A stretch of DNA of 64,000 nt from Promethearchaeati archaeon (GTDB lineage: Archaea > Asgardarchaeota > Heimdallarchaeia > Heimdallarchaeales > Heimdallarchaeaceae), in the NCBI GenBank assembly GCA_013166775.1, contig JABLTJ010000006.1:1-64000 (forward strand). Reading direction: 5' to 3'. The first letter of the stretch is position 1. The number at the start of each line of letters is the position of its first letter. Positions 16,562 through 25,320 of this stretch are shown one piece after another. The notes under the pieces were generated by a model. That model was given only the letters and a program-made list of their open reading frames with translations. It did not search any database and had not been told where the DNA came from. A program made the translations under genes and the position numbers.

Positions 16562-19174
16562 CTAATCTTCTGATTTTTTTGAATTTAGGATACTGAAGTC
16601 TAATGTTTTTTGGCTAGATGGATTAATGTCTTGTAATTCAACTCTCACACCAATTCTTTTAACATCTCTTAAAGCCTCTAGAATATAATGTTCTCTATCG
16701 ATTTTAGAAGGATCTGTTAATGTGGGATGTTTTGCTCTTTTGTAGAGAGGTGAATTGCCTTCCAAAATCACAAAAGGAAATCTCTCATAATCTTTCCAGA
16801 TTTCATCAACATCTAGTTCATAGCTAAAAGCAAAATCCTCTAATGCTCCTATTGCGGGAGTTTTACTCTTATAATCTTTAGGACTCCTTCTTATAGGACC
16901 TAAAATCATAGTTTTTTCAATTACTTTCTCTGGCTCCAAATCTTTGAATTCCAAGCACAATTCAATAACTTTTCGTCTTGCTTTCTGAATATCTCCATCT
17001 TCTAATACAAGTTTGAGTGCAGCAGTCTGAACTTCAACAGCAAAAGGTGAAGTATCACTTCTTATAGCCTCAAAACCAACAATTTTTAGATCACCAGTAA
17101 CAGCACTCACATAGCTGTACCTCTTTTTGGTTTCAGGAGCAAAAACTATCCTTAAGGCTAAATCAACAAATTGTAAATCCATTTGTTTAGGGAGTTTTGA
17201 GGCGAAATACTCAAGGAGATCATTAGCTTCAGGAACATTGCCCAATGAAAAAACCTTACCTCTGCTTGTGTTTTCAGCAGCTTTGAAAACAGAGGTTTTG
17301 TCAGAAAGCTTAACAAAAATGCTATCAGTATCTCCATAAACTACTTGACATCTATTTTCCGTAATGTCTTGTGTCCATTGATCCACTCTTTTGATGTATT
17401 CTTTTGAAATACTTGTAATGGCATTTGAAATTTCGGTATCGTAAAAACGACTACCAACATAATTATGACTACCATACATGGAATTTGCTACAATTTTGTA
17501 AGCGTTAGATTGAATTTTAAGTTTCTTTAGTTCCTTCTCTAAATTCTTATCTCGCTCTGATTTGGAGAAAGAACGGAGATAGGTCTCTAATTCATAAATT
17601 CTCTTCTTAACATTCTTTCTCTCTTCAAGAATCTGATTTTGCATTATTCGTAATCCCGTATCAGGTTTTGTCTTGAATTTATTCATCGGAGCTGCAACAG
17701 ATCCATCAAAACTTTCACCTCCTATATTGTGGCTTACCATAATTGATGGAAACATTGAAGTAAAGTCTGCTATAAGAACAGCTTCATGCAATGTTCCTTT
17801 TGGAACGAGAACAAAACCTCCTACAGCTAAAGATCTTGTACTCTTTCTAACCGATAATTCATCTCTTGTAGGTTCAGCTGGTATTATAGTGTCTTTTTGA
17901 TGCAAGACTCTAAAAAGCTGAAATTCTCCGAGATGTCTAGGTGTCGAATAAATACCTTCTGATGGTCTTATTCCAACTAATTTCATAACTTCTAGCCATT
18001 CTTCCATACCCATTGCGTAGAAAAGAGAATGAATGATAAAGGAATCATGATTACAAATATCTTCTAGTTCTTGTTTTTCTGTTTTCTTCTTGTTATCTAA
18101 CATCTGAAACCAGAGATCATTAATCTGCGAATAATCTCCTTTTCTTTTTGTATTCAGAAACTGCTGAGCAAGATCTTCTAAACCTTTTTTCCCAGTTTTT
18201 GTTCTAAGCCACCTTGTGCTTTTCACTAAATCATATGAGATGTATCCTGGAATTCTATACCCCAAATATCCGATCGAAGGTTTAATTTTAGCATTTTTTA
18301 GGGGACAGATAATGTTAGGATCAAGTCCTAAAGACTCCATTCTCGAGAAAAAGTAAGGTAAAGTAACTTGATTACCATTAAATGTGACAAATATCTCAGG
18401 AGATACTTCATGAATTGTTGCAATAATATTTTCAATCATTGTTTTCTCGCTTTCGTTCGAATCATCTTCTAGAAAAAAAGTTTTATTTTGTATTTTACCT
18501 TCTTCTCTTCCCCAACTCAAACAAATAGCAATTATTCTTTGACTTCTTTCAGCCATGATACTAGAGAAATTTCTAATTTTCTTACCATCCTCTGTTATCG
18601 AGTTAATAGCTATATTGAAACTCATGACAGTATATTGAAAATCTAGATTATCCACTTGTTCGATATCTTCGTAATTTACTTCAAAAATACGTGCGAATTG
18701 ATTTTCCTGCAATTCTTCATAATTCTTAATCTCAATCCAATTGAGACCCTTGAAGTTTGTATCAATTAAGAATCTCGAAGTATACGATATATCATTTTCA
18801 TAGCTCTTAATTCCTTTTTCTCTCAAAAGTTTACTAAATTTCATAATTCTCCAGGGATTGCGACCTAGGATTTTGTAGAGAAAAATTGGTTTGTTTTGAT
18901 AATATCTATATTTAGTAATAGGAAAATGATCTTGAATCCAATCTCCAAACTCTTTCTCTGTATATAAGAGACTCTGAATGGATTTTGTTGTCTCAGATAC
19001 ATCATCAATATAAAAATATGGGTAAAAACCAGTTACATGAATGATTATTACTTCATTATTTTCTGTTTTTCCCCTAATACGAATAATGGGTTCCTCAGTT
19101 TCTATTCCCTTTTCTTGAATAAAGAAATCTAAATCTACTATCAGACATTTTATTGGAGGAGGGTCTTCTGACAT
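16562..19174 (-). CDS. polB: Family B DNA polymerase with a degenerate 3'-5' exonuclease site
   Basis: Replicative or repair DNA polymerase of family B, 870 residues. Polymerase motifs are intact: motif A 'DFTSMFPSI' (residues 470-478), motif B 'KIVANSMYG' (560-568) and motif C 'YGDTDS' (613-618). The proofreading domain keeps its fold but not its chemistry. Exo I is S-F-N-I-A (N187 and A189 where D and E bind metal), Exo II is 'FNGNQVTLPY' (T271 for D), and only the Exo III aspartate (D377) remains, without its tyrosine. The C terminus ends in a PIP-box-like 'QKTLDFSIL', an imperfect PCNA-binding motif. Proofreading should be absent. Whether this is the main replicase or a paralogue cannot be told here. 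Confidence 0.92.
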   Translation of the reverse strand: MSEDPPPIKCLIVDLDFFIQEKGIETEEPIIRIRGKTENNEVIIIHVTGFYPYFYIDDVSETTKSIQSLLYTEKEFGDWIQDHFPITKYRYYQNKPIFLYKILGRNPWRIMKFSKLLREKGIKSYENDISYTSRFLIDTNFKGLNWIEIKNYEELQENQFARIFEVNYEDIEQVDNLDFQYTVMSFNIAINSITEDGKKIRNFSSIMAERSQRIIAICLSWGREEGKIQNKTFFLEDDSNESEKTMIENIIATIHEVSPEIFVTFNGNQVTLPYFFSRMESLGLDPNIICPLKNAKIKPSIGYLGYRIPGYISYDLVKSTRWLRTKTGKKGLEDLAQQFLNTKRKGDYSQINDLWFQMLDNKKKTEKQELEDICNHDSFIIHSLFYAMGMEEWLEVMKLVGIRPSEGIYSTPRHLGEFQLFRVLHQKDTIIPAEPTRDELSVRKSTRSLAVGGFVLVPKGTLHEAVLIADFTSMFPSIMVSHNIGGESFDGSVAAPMNKFKTKPDTGLRIMQNQILEERKNVKKRIYELETYLRSFSKSERDKNLEKELKKLKIQSNAYKIVANSMYGSHNYVGSRFYDTEISNAITSISKEYIKRVDQWTQDITENRCQVVYGDTDSIFVKLSDKTSVFKAAENTSRGKVFSLGNVPEANDLLEYFASKLPKQMDLQFVDLALRIVFAPETKKRYSYVSAVTGDLKIVGFEAIRSDTSPFAVEVQTAALKLVLEDGDIQKARRKVIELCLEFKDLEPEKVIEKTMILGPIRRSPKDYKSKTPAIGALEDFAFSYELDVDEIWKDYERFPFVILEGNSPLYKRAKHPTLTDPSKIDREHYILEALRDVKRIGVRVELQDINPSSQKTLDFSILNSKKSED

Positions 19175-19343
19175 CCCTAAATCACTTTAGCCCATAGATT
19201 CTATAATCAAGTAATATTATCTGAAATATTTAAAACCTTTTTATTTAAATCATATATAAATGAGTAAAGATTTTGATATAAAAAGCATCAAGTGAAGGGT
19301 TAAATTTTTAATAGATAAAATTCTTTTCAATAATGTTGCTTAT

Positions 19344-19718
19344 ATGTCATCTAAAAGATTACCTGCGGATATTCACAAAAATCTGAAAAAATTAGAGCTT
19401 TCCGCAAGCACAAAAAGTGGAACAATAGAGGAGACTATCACTTTAGAGAAACTATCAGAAGATGAAGATCCAAGACCTCAATACTGGTTTATCGTGATGC
19501 TATCATTTGGGCAAAGAAGCGGATATGTTTATGATAGGTCAGGATTACATATTCCCGAGCCTGAAGCATATGTCTATAGTGTAGAGTTATGGAAATTCAG
19601 AGGATCACAGCTCAAAGGAGTTGAAACAAAAGTGAATAAAGTTAACTTTGATACGGCTGTTAAAACATTCCAAAATATCCAAAAACAAATCACAGATGAA
19701 AATTTTAGAATTCTGTAG
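19344..19718 (+). CDS. Hypothetical protein, 124 residues
   Basis: I do not recognise this protein. It is soluble, with a charged helical N terminus and a beta-rich middle ('QYWFIVMLSF ... AYVYSVELWKF') ending in a helix, which suggests a small alpha/beta domain. It has no cysteines or membrane segments. It sits between the divergent polB gene and a convergent membrane protein gene. Codon use and composition match its neighbours. Confidence 0.6.
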   Translation: MSSKRLPADIHKNLKKLELSASTKSGTIEETITLEKLSEDEDPRPQYWFIVMLSFGQRSGYVYDRSGLHIPEPEAYVYSVELWKFRGSQLKGVETKVNKVNFDTAVKTFQNIQKQITDENFRIL

Positions 19719-19725
19719 TTTATTT

Positions 19726-20289
19726 CTAAAGTATGAATAAAATCAACGTAGAAATAACAGAGGGAAGAAAGCTCAAAGAGATTAATAGTATTTTATTTGG
19801 TTGAAACAGAGGTTTCTGTAAATTACTGATGCTTGGTTTTTCTTTCATCAAAAATCTAAAATTGATTAGAAACAATACTGCTATTAAAATGACCTGAATT
19901 GCTCCCAGAACCAAAAGTTTCCATAATTCGAAACCACGGGTTGTATAAACAACCGCAAATCCATAAATTGGTAGAAATCCTACATAGAAAATAAGTATTT
20001 GGAAAATTATTTGTGCAATTATATTCTTCGATTTTTCAGCAATCGTATTGAATAAAGCAAATTTTGGGGAAAGTGATATAGCTGCCAATCCAGGTGCTAC
20101 TGAAAGGATAATTAAAAGAATTCCAAGAATACCAATCCCAATCCCTTCATTGTTTTTAATGAAACTTTTATCCAGTAATGCATGACCTAGTCCAAGGAAC
20201 AAACCTGTAAAAACACCTCCTAGGGGATTAAAGGTACGAGGTTTTTTTATAATTGGTTTAGTTGCTATATCTTTGTCAGTTAGAACCAA
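19726..20289 (-). CDS. Small integral membrane protein
   Basis: Hypothetical membrane protein of 187 residues with about four or five hydrophobic segments after a basic, soluble N terminus of some 20 residues. No family motif is recognised. The start is a TTG preceded 8 nt upstream by GGTGAG, a good ribosome-binding site, which decides the start. It lies 11 nt after the Nudix gene and is probably co-transcribed with it. Confidence 0.65.
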   Translation of the reverse strand: MVLTDKDIATKPIIKKPRTFNPLGGVFTGLFLGLGHALLDKSFIKNNEGIGIGILGILLIILSVAPGLAAISLSPKFALFNTIAEKSKNIIAQIIFQILIFYVGFLPIYGFAVVYTTRGFELWKLLVLGAIQVILIAVLFLINFRFLMKEKPSISNLQKPLFQPNKILLISLSFLPSVISTLILFIL

Positions 20290-20300
20290 ATAATCTCACC

Positions 20301-20738
20301 TTAAGGTTTCTTAACTAATTCATTTTCTCTTAAGTATCTTTCAGCTGCTCGAATAACTTTTCGAGTATTCTCAAAAGTTAGCATCTCTAGAGATTTCTCA
20401 TATGTAGCCCATTGATACCCTATATGTTCTTCTGAGATTCTTACGTCATCTGTTGATGAAATACCGATTAAATAAATAACTGTTTTTTTGATTCTATTTT
20501 GCCCTCGAGTAAAGTAGTAAGTGATTTTGTGTTTAAACTCTTCTAGGATTGAAATATCTTTGATTCCCGTCTCTTCAGAAGCTTCTCTTAGCGCTGCTTC
20601 GATTACAGTTTCGTTTCGCTCAATTCGTCCTTTCGTTAATCCCCATCTGTTCGCTGTAATTCGGCTTTTTCCATAGTTAAGAAGGAGATACTTACCGGAG
20701 TTATAGATAACTATACCTGCCGATTGCTCAAGTTCCAT
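20301..20738 (-). CDS. Nudix hydrolase (Ap4A-hydrolase-like)
   Basis: Cytosolic pyrophosphohydrolase of the Nudix superfamily, which cleaves nucleoside diphosphates linked to another moiety. The Nudix box GxxxxxExxxxxxxREAxEExG is complete at about residues 36-58 ('GRIERNETVIEAALREASEE'). Size (145 residues) and the early 'SAGIVIYN' strand fit the bis(5'-nucleosyl)-tetraphosphatase-like subgroup, but the substrate is not certain. It is the upstream gene of a two-gene unit with a membrane protein. Confidence 0.88.
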   Translation of the reverse strand: MELEQSAGIVIYNSGKYLLLNYGKSRITANRWGLTKGRIERNETVIEAALREASEETGIKDISILEEFKHKITYYFTRGQNRIKKTVIYLIGISSTDDVRISEEHIGYQWATYEKSLEMLTFENTRKVIRAAERYLRENELVKKP

Positions 20739-20847
20739 AGAATCATCATTTTTTTATTAAAATAATGCCAACTATTAATAAGATTATTGTATAAGTCAAA
20801 TAAACTCATAGATATTTTTATCAATAAAATAAGTTATATATTAGAAT

Positions 20848-21693
20848 ATGATACATCTCATTGCCTTCATGGATGTAGAGAGTGGACTCGGAAGAAGAAT
20901 CTATTCAGATGAGACATTGATGATGAGTGAGGAACTTGTTTGGCCCATGATTTGTGCTCTAAATAATTTCGTTATAGAATGCACTAAAAGTGAGAGGGGG
21001 CTAATCAACGCAGCTCTTGAGGATATCAAAATCTATCTCTATTCACCACTAGGGGAGGCCAATCCACTTAGGTTTGTATTCTTTACTGATCTATTTGATA
21101 ATAATGAGTATCTAGAAATGAGAGGACAAAGAATATTCGAAATTTTATCACAGTATATTTCATTTGAGGTTTTCGAACCTCCTGCTGAAATTCAGGAAAA
21201 GGTTTTGAAAATTGCTCAATATACTCAACAATTTCCTTCAGATACTTTGGAACCAATTTTGATTGATAGATTGAAATTAAAATTAAAACGATTAGAAGAT
21301 GAAGGTAAAATACTTGTAGCAGATTTATTTGTTGGTGATATTGATCAAGGTAAAGTTCTTTCACTAGCTTCTAATGAAGCTTTACATGAAAAAAATAGTG
21401 TAGTACTTTTCTCTGAGTTGTTAACTGCTTTCTCAATTGATAGTGAAATATTCGTAAAATCCTCCTTAACAAGGAAAGAAAGAGAGAAACTTGATAAAAT
21501 GGATATCAATTCTCTTGGAATGAATGAAGGATGGTTTCTCAAGCAATTAGTAGGAAAAGAAAGCGATTTTTGGCTAATTGGTTATTTCTTTTTCAGAGAA
21601 AATTTGGAAATGGAGATATCTGATACTTTGAATCTGATAACAACTGAACTATCTGCAGAAATTAAGGACGCAATTACTGTAAGACCATTTTAG
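20848..21693 (+). CDS. Hypothetical protein with two longin-like halves
   Basis: No assigned function. The protein seems to have two alpha/beta halves (about residues 1-115 and 150-281). Each begins with hydrophobic strands carrying a turn ('LIAFMDVESGLGRRIY'; 'VADLFVGDIDQGKVL'), and each ends with strands then a long amphipathic helix. This strand-strand-helix-strands-helix order resembles longin/roadblock folds, which are unusually common in Asgard archaea as partners of small GTPases. The fold assignment is inference from pattern only. No membrane segment or cysteine cluster is seen. It stands alone, with the convergent MFS gene 5 nt away. Confidence 0.6.
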   Translation: MIHLIAFMDVESGLGRRIYSDETLMMSEELVWPMICALNNFVIECTKSERGLINAALEDIKIYLYSPLGEANPLRFVFFTDLFDNNEYLEMRGQRIFEILSQYISFEVFEPPAEIQEKVLKIAQYTQQFPSDTLEPILIDRLKLKLKRLEDEGKILVADLFVGDIDQGKVLSLASNEALHEKNSVVLFSELLTAFSIDSEIFVKSSLTRKEREKLDKMDINSLGMNEGWFLKQLVGKESDFWLIGYFFFRENLEMEISDTLNLITTELSAEIKDAITVRPF

Positions 21694-21698
21694 TTGAC

Positions 21699-23102
21699 TT
21701 AATCTTCATTATTTTCATTATGTTGATTGGTTGGAAATTTCCATGCTAGAACAAGTTCGATAGGAAATAAGCATATACTTATGAGAAATGGTACAAGCAA
21801 TCCCCACTGGTCTTTTGTCTTTTCTATGATGAACCCAGCAATAATCCCGGTAGGTAACCATCCTAAGGATTTAATTCCAGTAACCATTCCGTAAATTTCT
21901 GCTCTACGATTAGGATTAAAATCAGTAACAATAGAAAGTATTCCTGGAACCCAAAAAGCGATACTCGCTCCTAATCCTGCCCATCCTACTAAAATTACAT
22001 AAAACAGATATTTTGGAGCTATGAAATGACCTAATATATTCATAATGAAGAACAATGAACCAGTAAGTAGACTATAAGCAAGCAATTGATTTTTCTTTAA
22101 TTTATCAGATATAATTGTTAATGGGATGAAGAAAACAATTGTGCTAATATTAAGAACAATTTGCATAATTGCAATATGACTTTCATTATACCCATAAACA
22201 TATTTCACAGCTCCATTGTAAATGTTTAAACTTAAACCCCAGACAAAAGCATCAAAAATAAAAAAACCAATTGCATATTTTACACCAGGATTTTTGAAAA
22301 TATCTCTGAATAGATTATAATCTTGTTCTACACTTTCAGTATACTTATTCTGATTCATGTCTCTTTTAGTTTTACTATATATCAAGACGAAAGGCATCAT
22401 AAGAAATTGCAATAAAGATTTAACAAATTCATAGTATAGAACTCCTATTGCTTTTATTGATTGGGTAAATTGTTTTAATTTATTGGAGGAATAACCTTCA
22501 ATAACCAGAGGTTCTTTTAATGAAAAGAGTTGAAAGATAAAAAGTAATAAATTTCCACCAATTAAACCATAAAAATAGTAACTTAAAGGCACTTTATCTG
22601 AAAAAATGCGTATAATAATTGGACCTATCATGGCAGTTACATAAAATGCTAAGTTCACAATTGAGAAAGATGAAGCTCGTTTTTCTTTTTCACTGCTCTC
22701 TGCAACAAGAGAACTTCTAGCAGGATCGCTGAATCCAAATGACATGGATACAACCATTAATCCAGTTACAACTAGAAAAATAGGTGCATCAATTTTATTA
22801 TAGCTTGCTAGAGCAAATAATATTACCGATGGAATAATGAGAAAAGTTCCGGCAAGATATACTCTTTTTCTTCCAATACGATCACTTACTTTTGCAGCTA
22901 GGAGCATGGGTAGGATTTGAGCTAACGATGCCATAGTCATTACTAATCCAAAGACAGATTCTGATTCTATAAAATCTACAAGATAAGGCTGTAAAATTAC
23001 GTTATAGAAGCCACTACAAAGACCATTAATTAAGAAAACAAAGAACATTCTTCGAATATTAATTGTTCTCGATGGATGCAGTTGAGCTTCTCTAAATACC
23101 AT
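21699..23102 (-). CDS. MFS transporter, 12 helices
   Basis: Major facilitator superfamily transporter of 467 residues with about 12 membrane helices. The motif A loop is clear ('KVSDRIGRKRVYLAG', about residues 72-86), and a long basic cytoplasmic linker of about 60 residues separates the two six-helix halves. A weaker motif A-like 'TIISDKLKKNQ' lies in the second half. The substrate is unknown. The gene stands alone and is divergent from the LarA-like gene. Confidence 0.85.
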   Translation of the reverse strand: MVFREAQLHPSRTINIRRMFFVFLINGLCSGFYNVILQPYLVDFIESESVFGLVMTMASLAQILPMLLAAKVSDRIGRKRVYLAGTFLIIPSVILFALASYNKIDAPIFLVVTGLMVVSMSFGFSDPARSSLVAESSEKEKRASSFSIVNLAFYVTAMIGPIIIRIFSDKVPLSYYFYGLIGGNLLLFIFQLFSLKEPLVIEGYSSNKLKQFTQSIKAIGVLYYEFVKSLLQFLMMPFVLIYSKTKRDMNQNKYTESVEQDYNLFRDIFKNPGVKYAIGFFIFDAFVWGLSLNIYNGAVKYVYGYNESHIAIMQIVLNISTIVFFIPLTIISDKLKKNQLLAYSLLTGSLFFIMNILGHFIAPKYLFYVILVGWAGLGASIAFWVPGILSIVTDFNPNRRAEIYGMVTGIKSLGWLPTGIIAGFIIEKTKDQWGLLVPFLISICLFPIELVLAWKFPTNQHNENNED

Positions 23103-23210
23103 AAATTTTTTGGAGAGTAAAACAGTTAAAAATTAATTGGTCAGAGCTTGAATAAGGCAAAAAAGTTGCAAAACGATACATTTTATAAATCATAGTGAGG
23201 GGAAAAAGGC

Positions 23211-24593
23211 ATGAATGACGATTATTTAGATACACCTATTTCGTGGGGAAACGAAATAATTAACTTTTACATTCAAAAGGAGTATAAGAATCAAACAAAG
23301 CTTCTTCATCCTCCTGAGTTTTCGAAAGAAAAAATGTATAAAGGAACAATTGAAGAAGGATTAGACAAAGTATTGAATAATCCCATCGGTTATGATGTTA
23401 CTTTTGATGAACTTGTAAAAGAAAAATATACTGAAGGAAAACCAATAACCTTTGTCGTAGATGATCACACAAGACCAAATCTACACACAAAGATAATCTT
23501 ACCAATCATGATTGAACGAATTAAATCACTTGGAATTCCTGAAAAGGATTTTCGAGTTCTAATCGCAACTGGAACACATAGATTACCTAGAGAAGATGAA
23601 TATCCTAAGATTGTAGGAGAACCTATTTACTCAAGGTATAGAGAAAACATAGTTGCACATGATTGTGACAAAAATGTCAAAATGATTGGAGAAAGTGATG
23701 CTGGAACACCAATGGGTTTCGATAACTTGGTTTTTGAATCATCGATTCTAGTACCAATAACTGACAGTGAATTACACTATTTCGCAGGTGTAGCAGGAAC
23801 AATCAAAGAAATGTGCCCTGGGATTGCAGCAAGACAAACAGTAAGAATAAATCATCCAAAGATGTTTCACAGAGAATTTGGTTTTGTACCTGGCTGCGGT
23901 TTAGGTTGTACAGAAGAAAATCCAGTTATTACTGATATTAAAAATATGGTGAGTATTGTTAAAAAGCAAGTAACTATTTTTGGTATTGATACCATTGTTA
24001 CAGAAGGAGAAATTGTCTATATCAACGCTGGTGATCTTGTTGATTTACATGATGAAGCTTCAGATATAATAGTAGATATGAGAACTGTCAAACTTTCAAA
24101 ACCAGGAAACATAGTTATCTCTGGAATGCAAAGTTGGGGAATTAATCTCTATCAAGCTGGAAAAGGAATTCATGCAGCATGGAATGCAGTAGGTAAGGAT
24201 GGAAATAGTGAAATTATTGCTGTTGCACCTTTACCTGATAGAATTGGGAATGCCAATTACGAGAAGGTTATGATTGAAGCTAAAGATATGTCTTTACAAG
24301 AAGCTTTGGAATACATTTTAGACAACTACTGTACAGAAGATACATTCAAAATTGGTAACCAAAAACCTATAGATTCACTTCGTATTCTTAAAACAATTGG
24401 GGAAGGTAATTTGAAATTTGTTTCAAATATGGATAGCGAAGAACTAAAGATCTATAGAACAACTCCAATAAAGAAACCTGACGAAGGACCTGTTGAAGCA
24501 ATAAGAAGAGAAGTAAAAGATTATATGAGTAAAAATCCAGAAGGAATAATATACATTATGGATGATCCAGGATTGTATATTATTATTGAATAA
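23211..24593 (+). CDS. LarA-like nickel-dependent racemase (DUF2088 family)
   Basis: Member of the lactate racemase LarA family, which racemises or epimerises 2-hydroxyacids using the nickel-pincer nucleotide (NPN) cofactor. Conserved positions are visible: 'ATGTHRLP' with the catalytic His, 'HYFAGVAGTIKEMCPG' holding a His and the Lys that binds the cofactor covalently, and a following 'NHPKMF' His. The length of 460 residues is slightly above LarA. The cofactor-making genes larB, larC and larE are not in the window, so they must lie elsewhere if the protein is active. The substrate may be another hydroxyacid or sugar acid. Confidence 0.8.
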   Translation: MNDDYLDTPISWGNEIINFYIQKEYKNQTKLLHPPEFSKEKMYKGTIEEGLDKVLNNPIGYDVTFDELVKEKYTEGKPITFVVDDHTRPNLHTKIILPIMIERIKSLGIPEKDFRVLIATGTHRLPREDEYPKIVGEPIYSRYRENIVAHDCDKNVKMIGESDAGTPMGFDNLVFESSILVPITDSELHYFAGVAGTIKEMCPGIAARQTVRINHPKMFHREFGFVPGCGLGCTEENPVITDIKNMVSIVKKQVTIFGIDTIVTEGEIVYINAGDLVDLHDEASDIIVDMRTVKLSKPGNIVISGMQSWGINLYQAGKGIHAAWNAVGKDGNSEIIAVAPLPDRIGNANYEKVMIEAKDMSLQEALEYILDNYCTEDTFKIGNQKPIDSLRILKTIGEGNLKFVSNMDSEELKIYRTTPIKKPDEGPVEAIRREVKDYMSKNPEGIIYIMDDPGLYIIIE

Positions 24594-24607
24594 CCCTTCT
24601 TTTTTTT

Positions 24608-24865
24608 CTATAATTCGATTGTATCTTCAGGCCACATTTTTTCAACAACTTCTGCATTACATTTCATGCAGAGATTCTTCTTTTGGATAATACCATCTCT
24701 ATCTGTAGAGAAGTTTTGTATTAATCCTCTGTCACACAAAATGTCTGATCTACAATCTGAACAATAAAAATATCTGCCCTTTTGTTTGGGAGACCAAAGA
24801 TATTTGCTACAAGAAGCACATCGATCTCGTAAATCACATTTTAGGTGTTGTGCAATAATAGTCAT
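24608..24865 (-). CDS. Small zinc-ribbon protein
   Basis: Hypothetical protein of 85 residues with four CxxC-type pairs (C-x5-C-x2-C, CSDC, CMKC) that could bind two zinc ions. Function unknown. It begins 4 nt after the stop of the next small zinc-ribbon gene, so the two are co-transcribed. Confidence 0.65.
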   Translation of the reverse strand: MTIIAQHLKCDLRDRCASCSKYLWSPKQKGRYFYCSDCRSDILCDRGLIQNFSTDRDGIIQKKNLCMKCNAEVVEKMWPEDTIEL

Positions 24866-24869
24866 AAGG

Positions 24870-25097
24870 CTAATCCTCTTCTTTCTTCATTAACCAGTCA
24901 TGATAATCTCTTTTGCGTTGTCTATCTTTTCTATCAATTTCTTCATCACTCTCACCCATTTCCTCTTTGAATTCTTCTTTAATTGTCTTCTTCACTTTCT
25001 CAAACTCTCCCCTTCGAAAAGATAATCCACAGTCTAGGCAGACATAAAAGGGGGGTCTCCATTTAACAATACCACCACAATCCTGACACTTTGCCAC
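24870..25097 (-). CDS. Small zinc-ribbon protein with charged helical tail
   Basis: Hypothetical protein of 75 residues. Residues 1-30 form a zinc ribbon with two CxxC knuckles ('KCQDCGG' and 'VCLDCGL'), like those of transcription factors and ribosomal proteins. The rest is a highly charged helix rich in Lys and Glu. Its partner is the next zinc-ribbon gene downstream. A role in transcription or RNA binding is plausible but not shown. Confidence 0.65.
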   Translation of the reverse strand: MAKCQDCGGIVKWRPPFYVCLDCGLSFRRGEFEKVKKTIKEEFKEEMGESDEEIDRKDRQRKRDYHDWLMKKEED

Positions 25098-25193
25098 TTT
25101 TACTCACCTTTTCTTCAATCAAACATAATCGAATGTTATTTAAAAACTAACTTATTCTGTCAATAATCGCATATTTTCTATTTACAAAAAAAA

Positions 25194-25267
25194 TGGTGCA
25201 CGCACCGGGACTCGAACCCGGGTCAGCAGCGTGGGAGGCTGCAGTCCTACCACTAGACTATACGTGC
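25194..25267 (-). tRNA. tRNA-Gly(CCC) with encoded CCA
   Basis: The minus strand folds into a full cloverleaf. The acceptor stem GCACGTA pairs with TGCGTGC (one G-U pair), the anticodon stem GCAGC/GCTGC encloses loop CTCCCAC with anticodon CCC at 25233-25235, and the T arm has the GGTTCGAGTCC core. The discriminator A at 25197 is followed by genomically encoded CCA (25194-25196). No intron is seen. Confidence 0.95.
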
Positions 25268-25320
25268 TAAATTTCTGTTCGCTATATATCTTCTTCTTTT
25301 ATAATATTTTCTTTGCTTCT

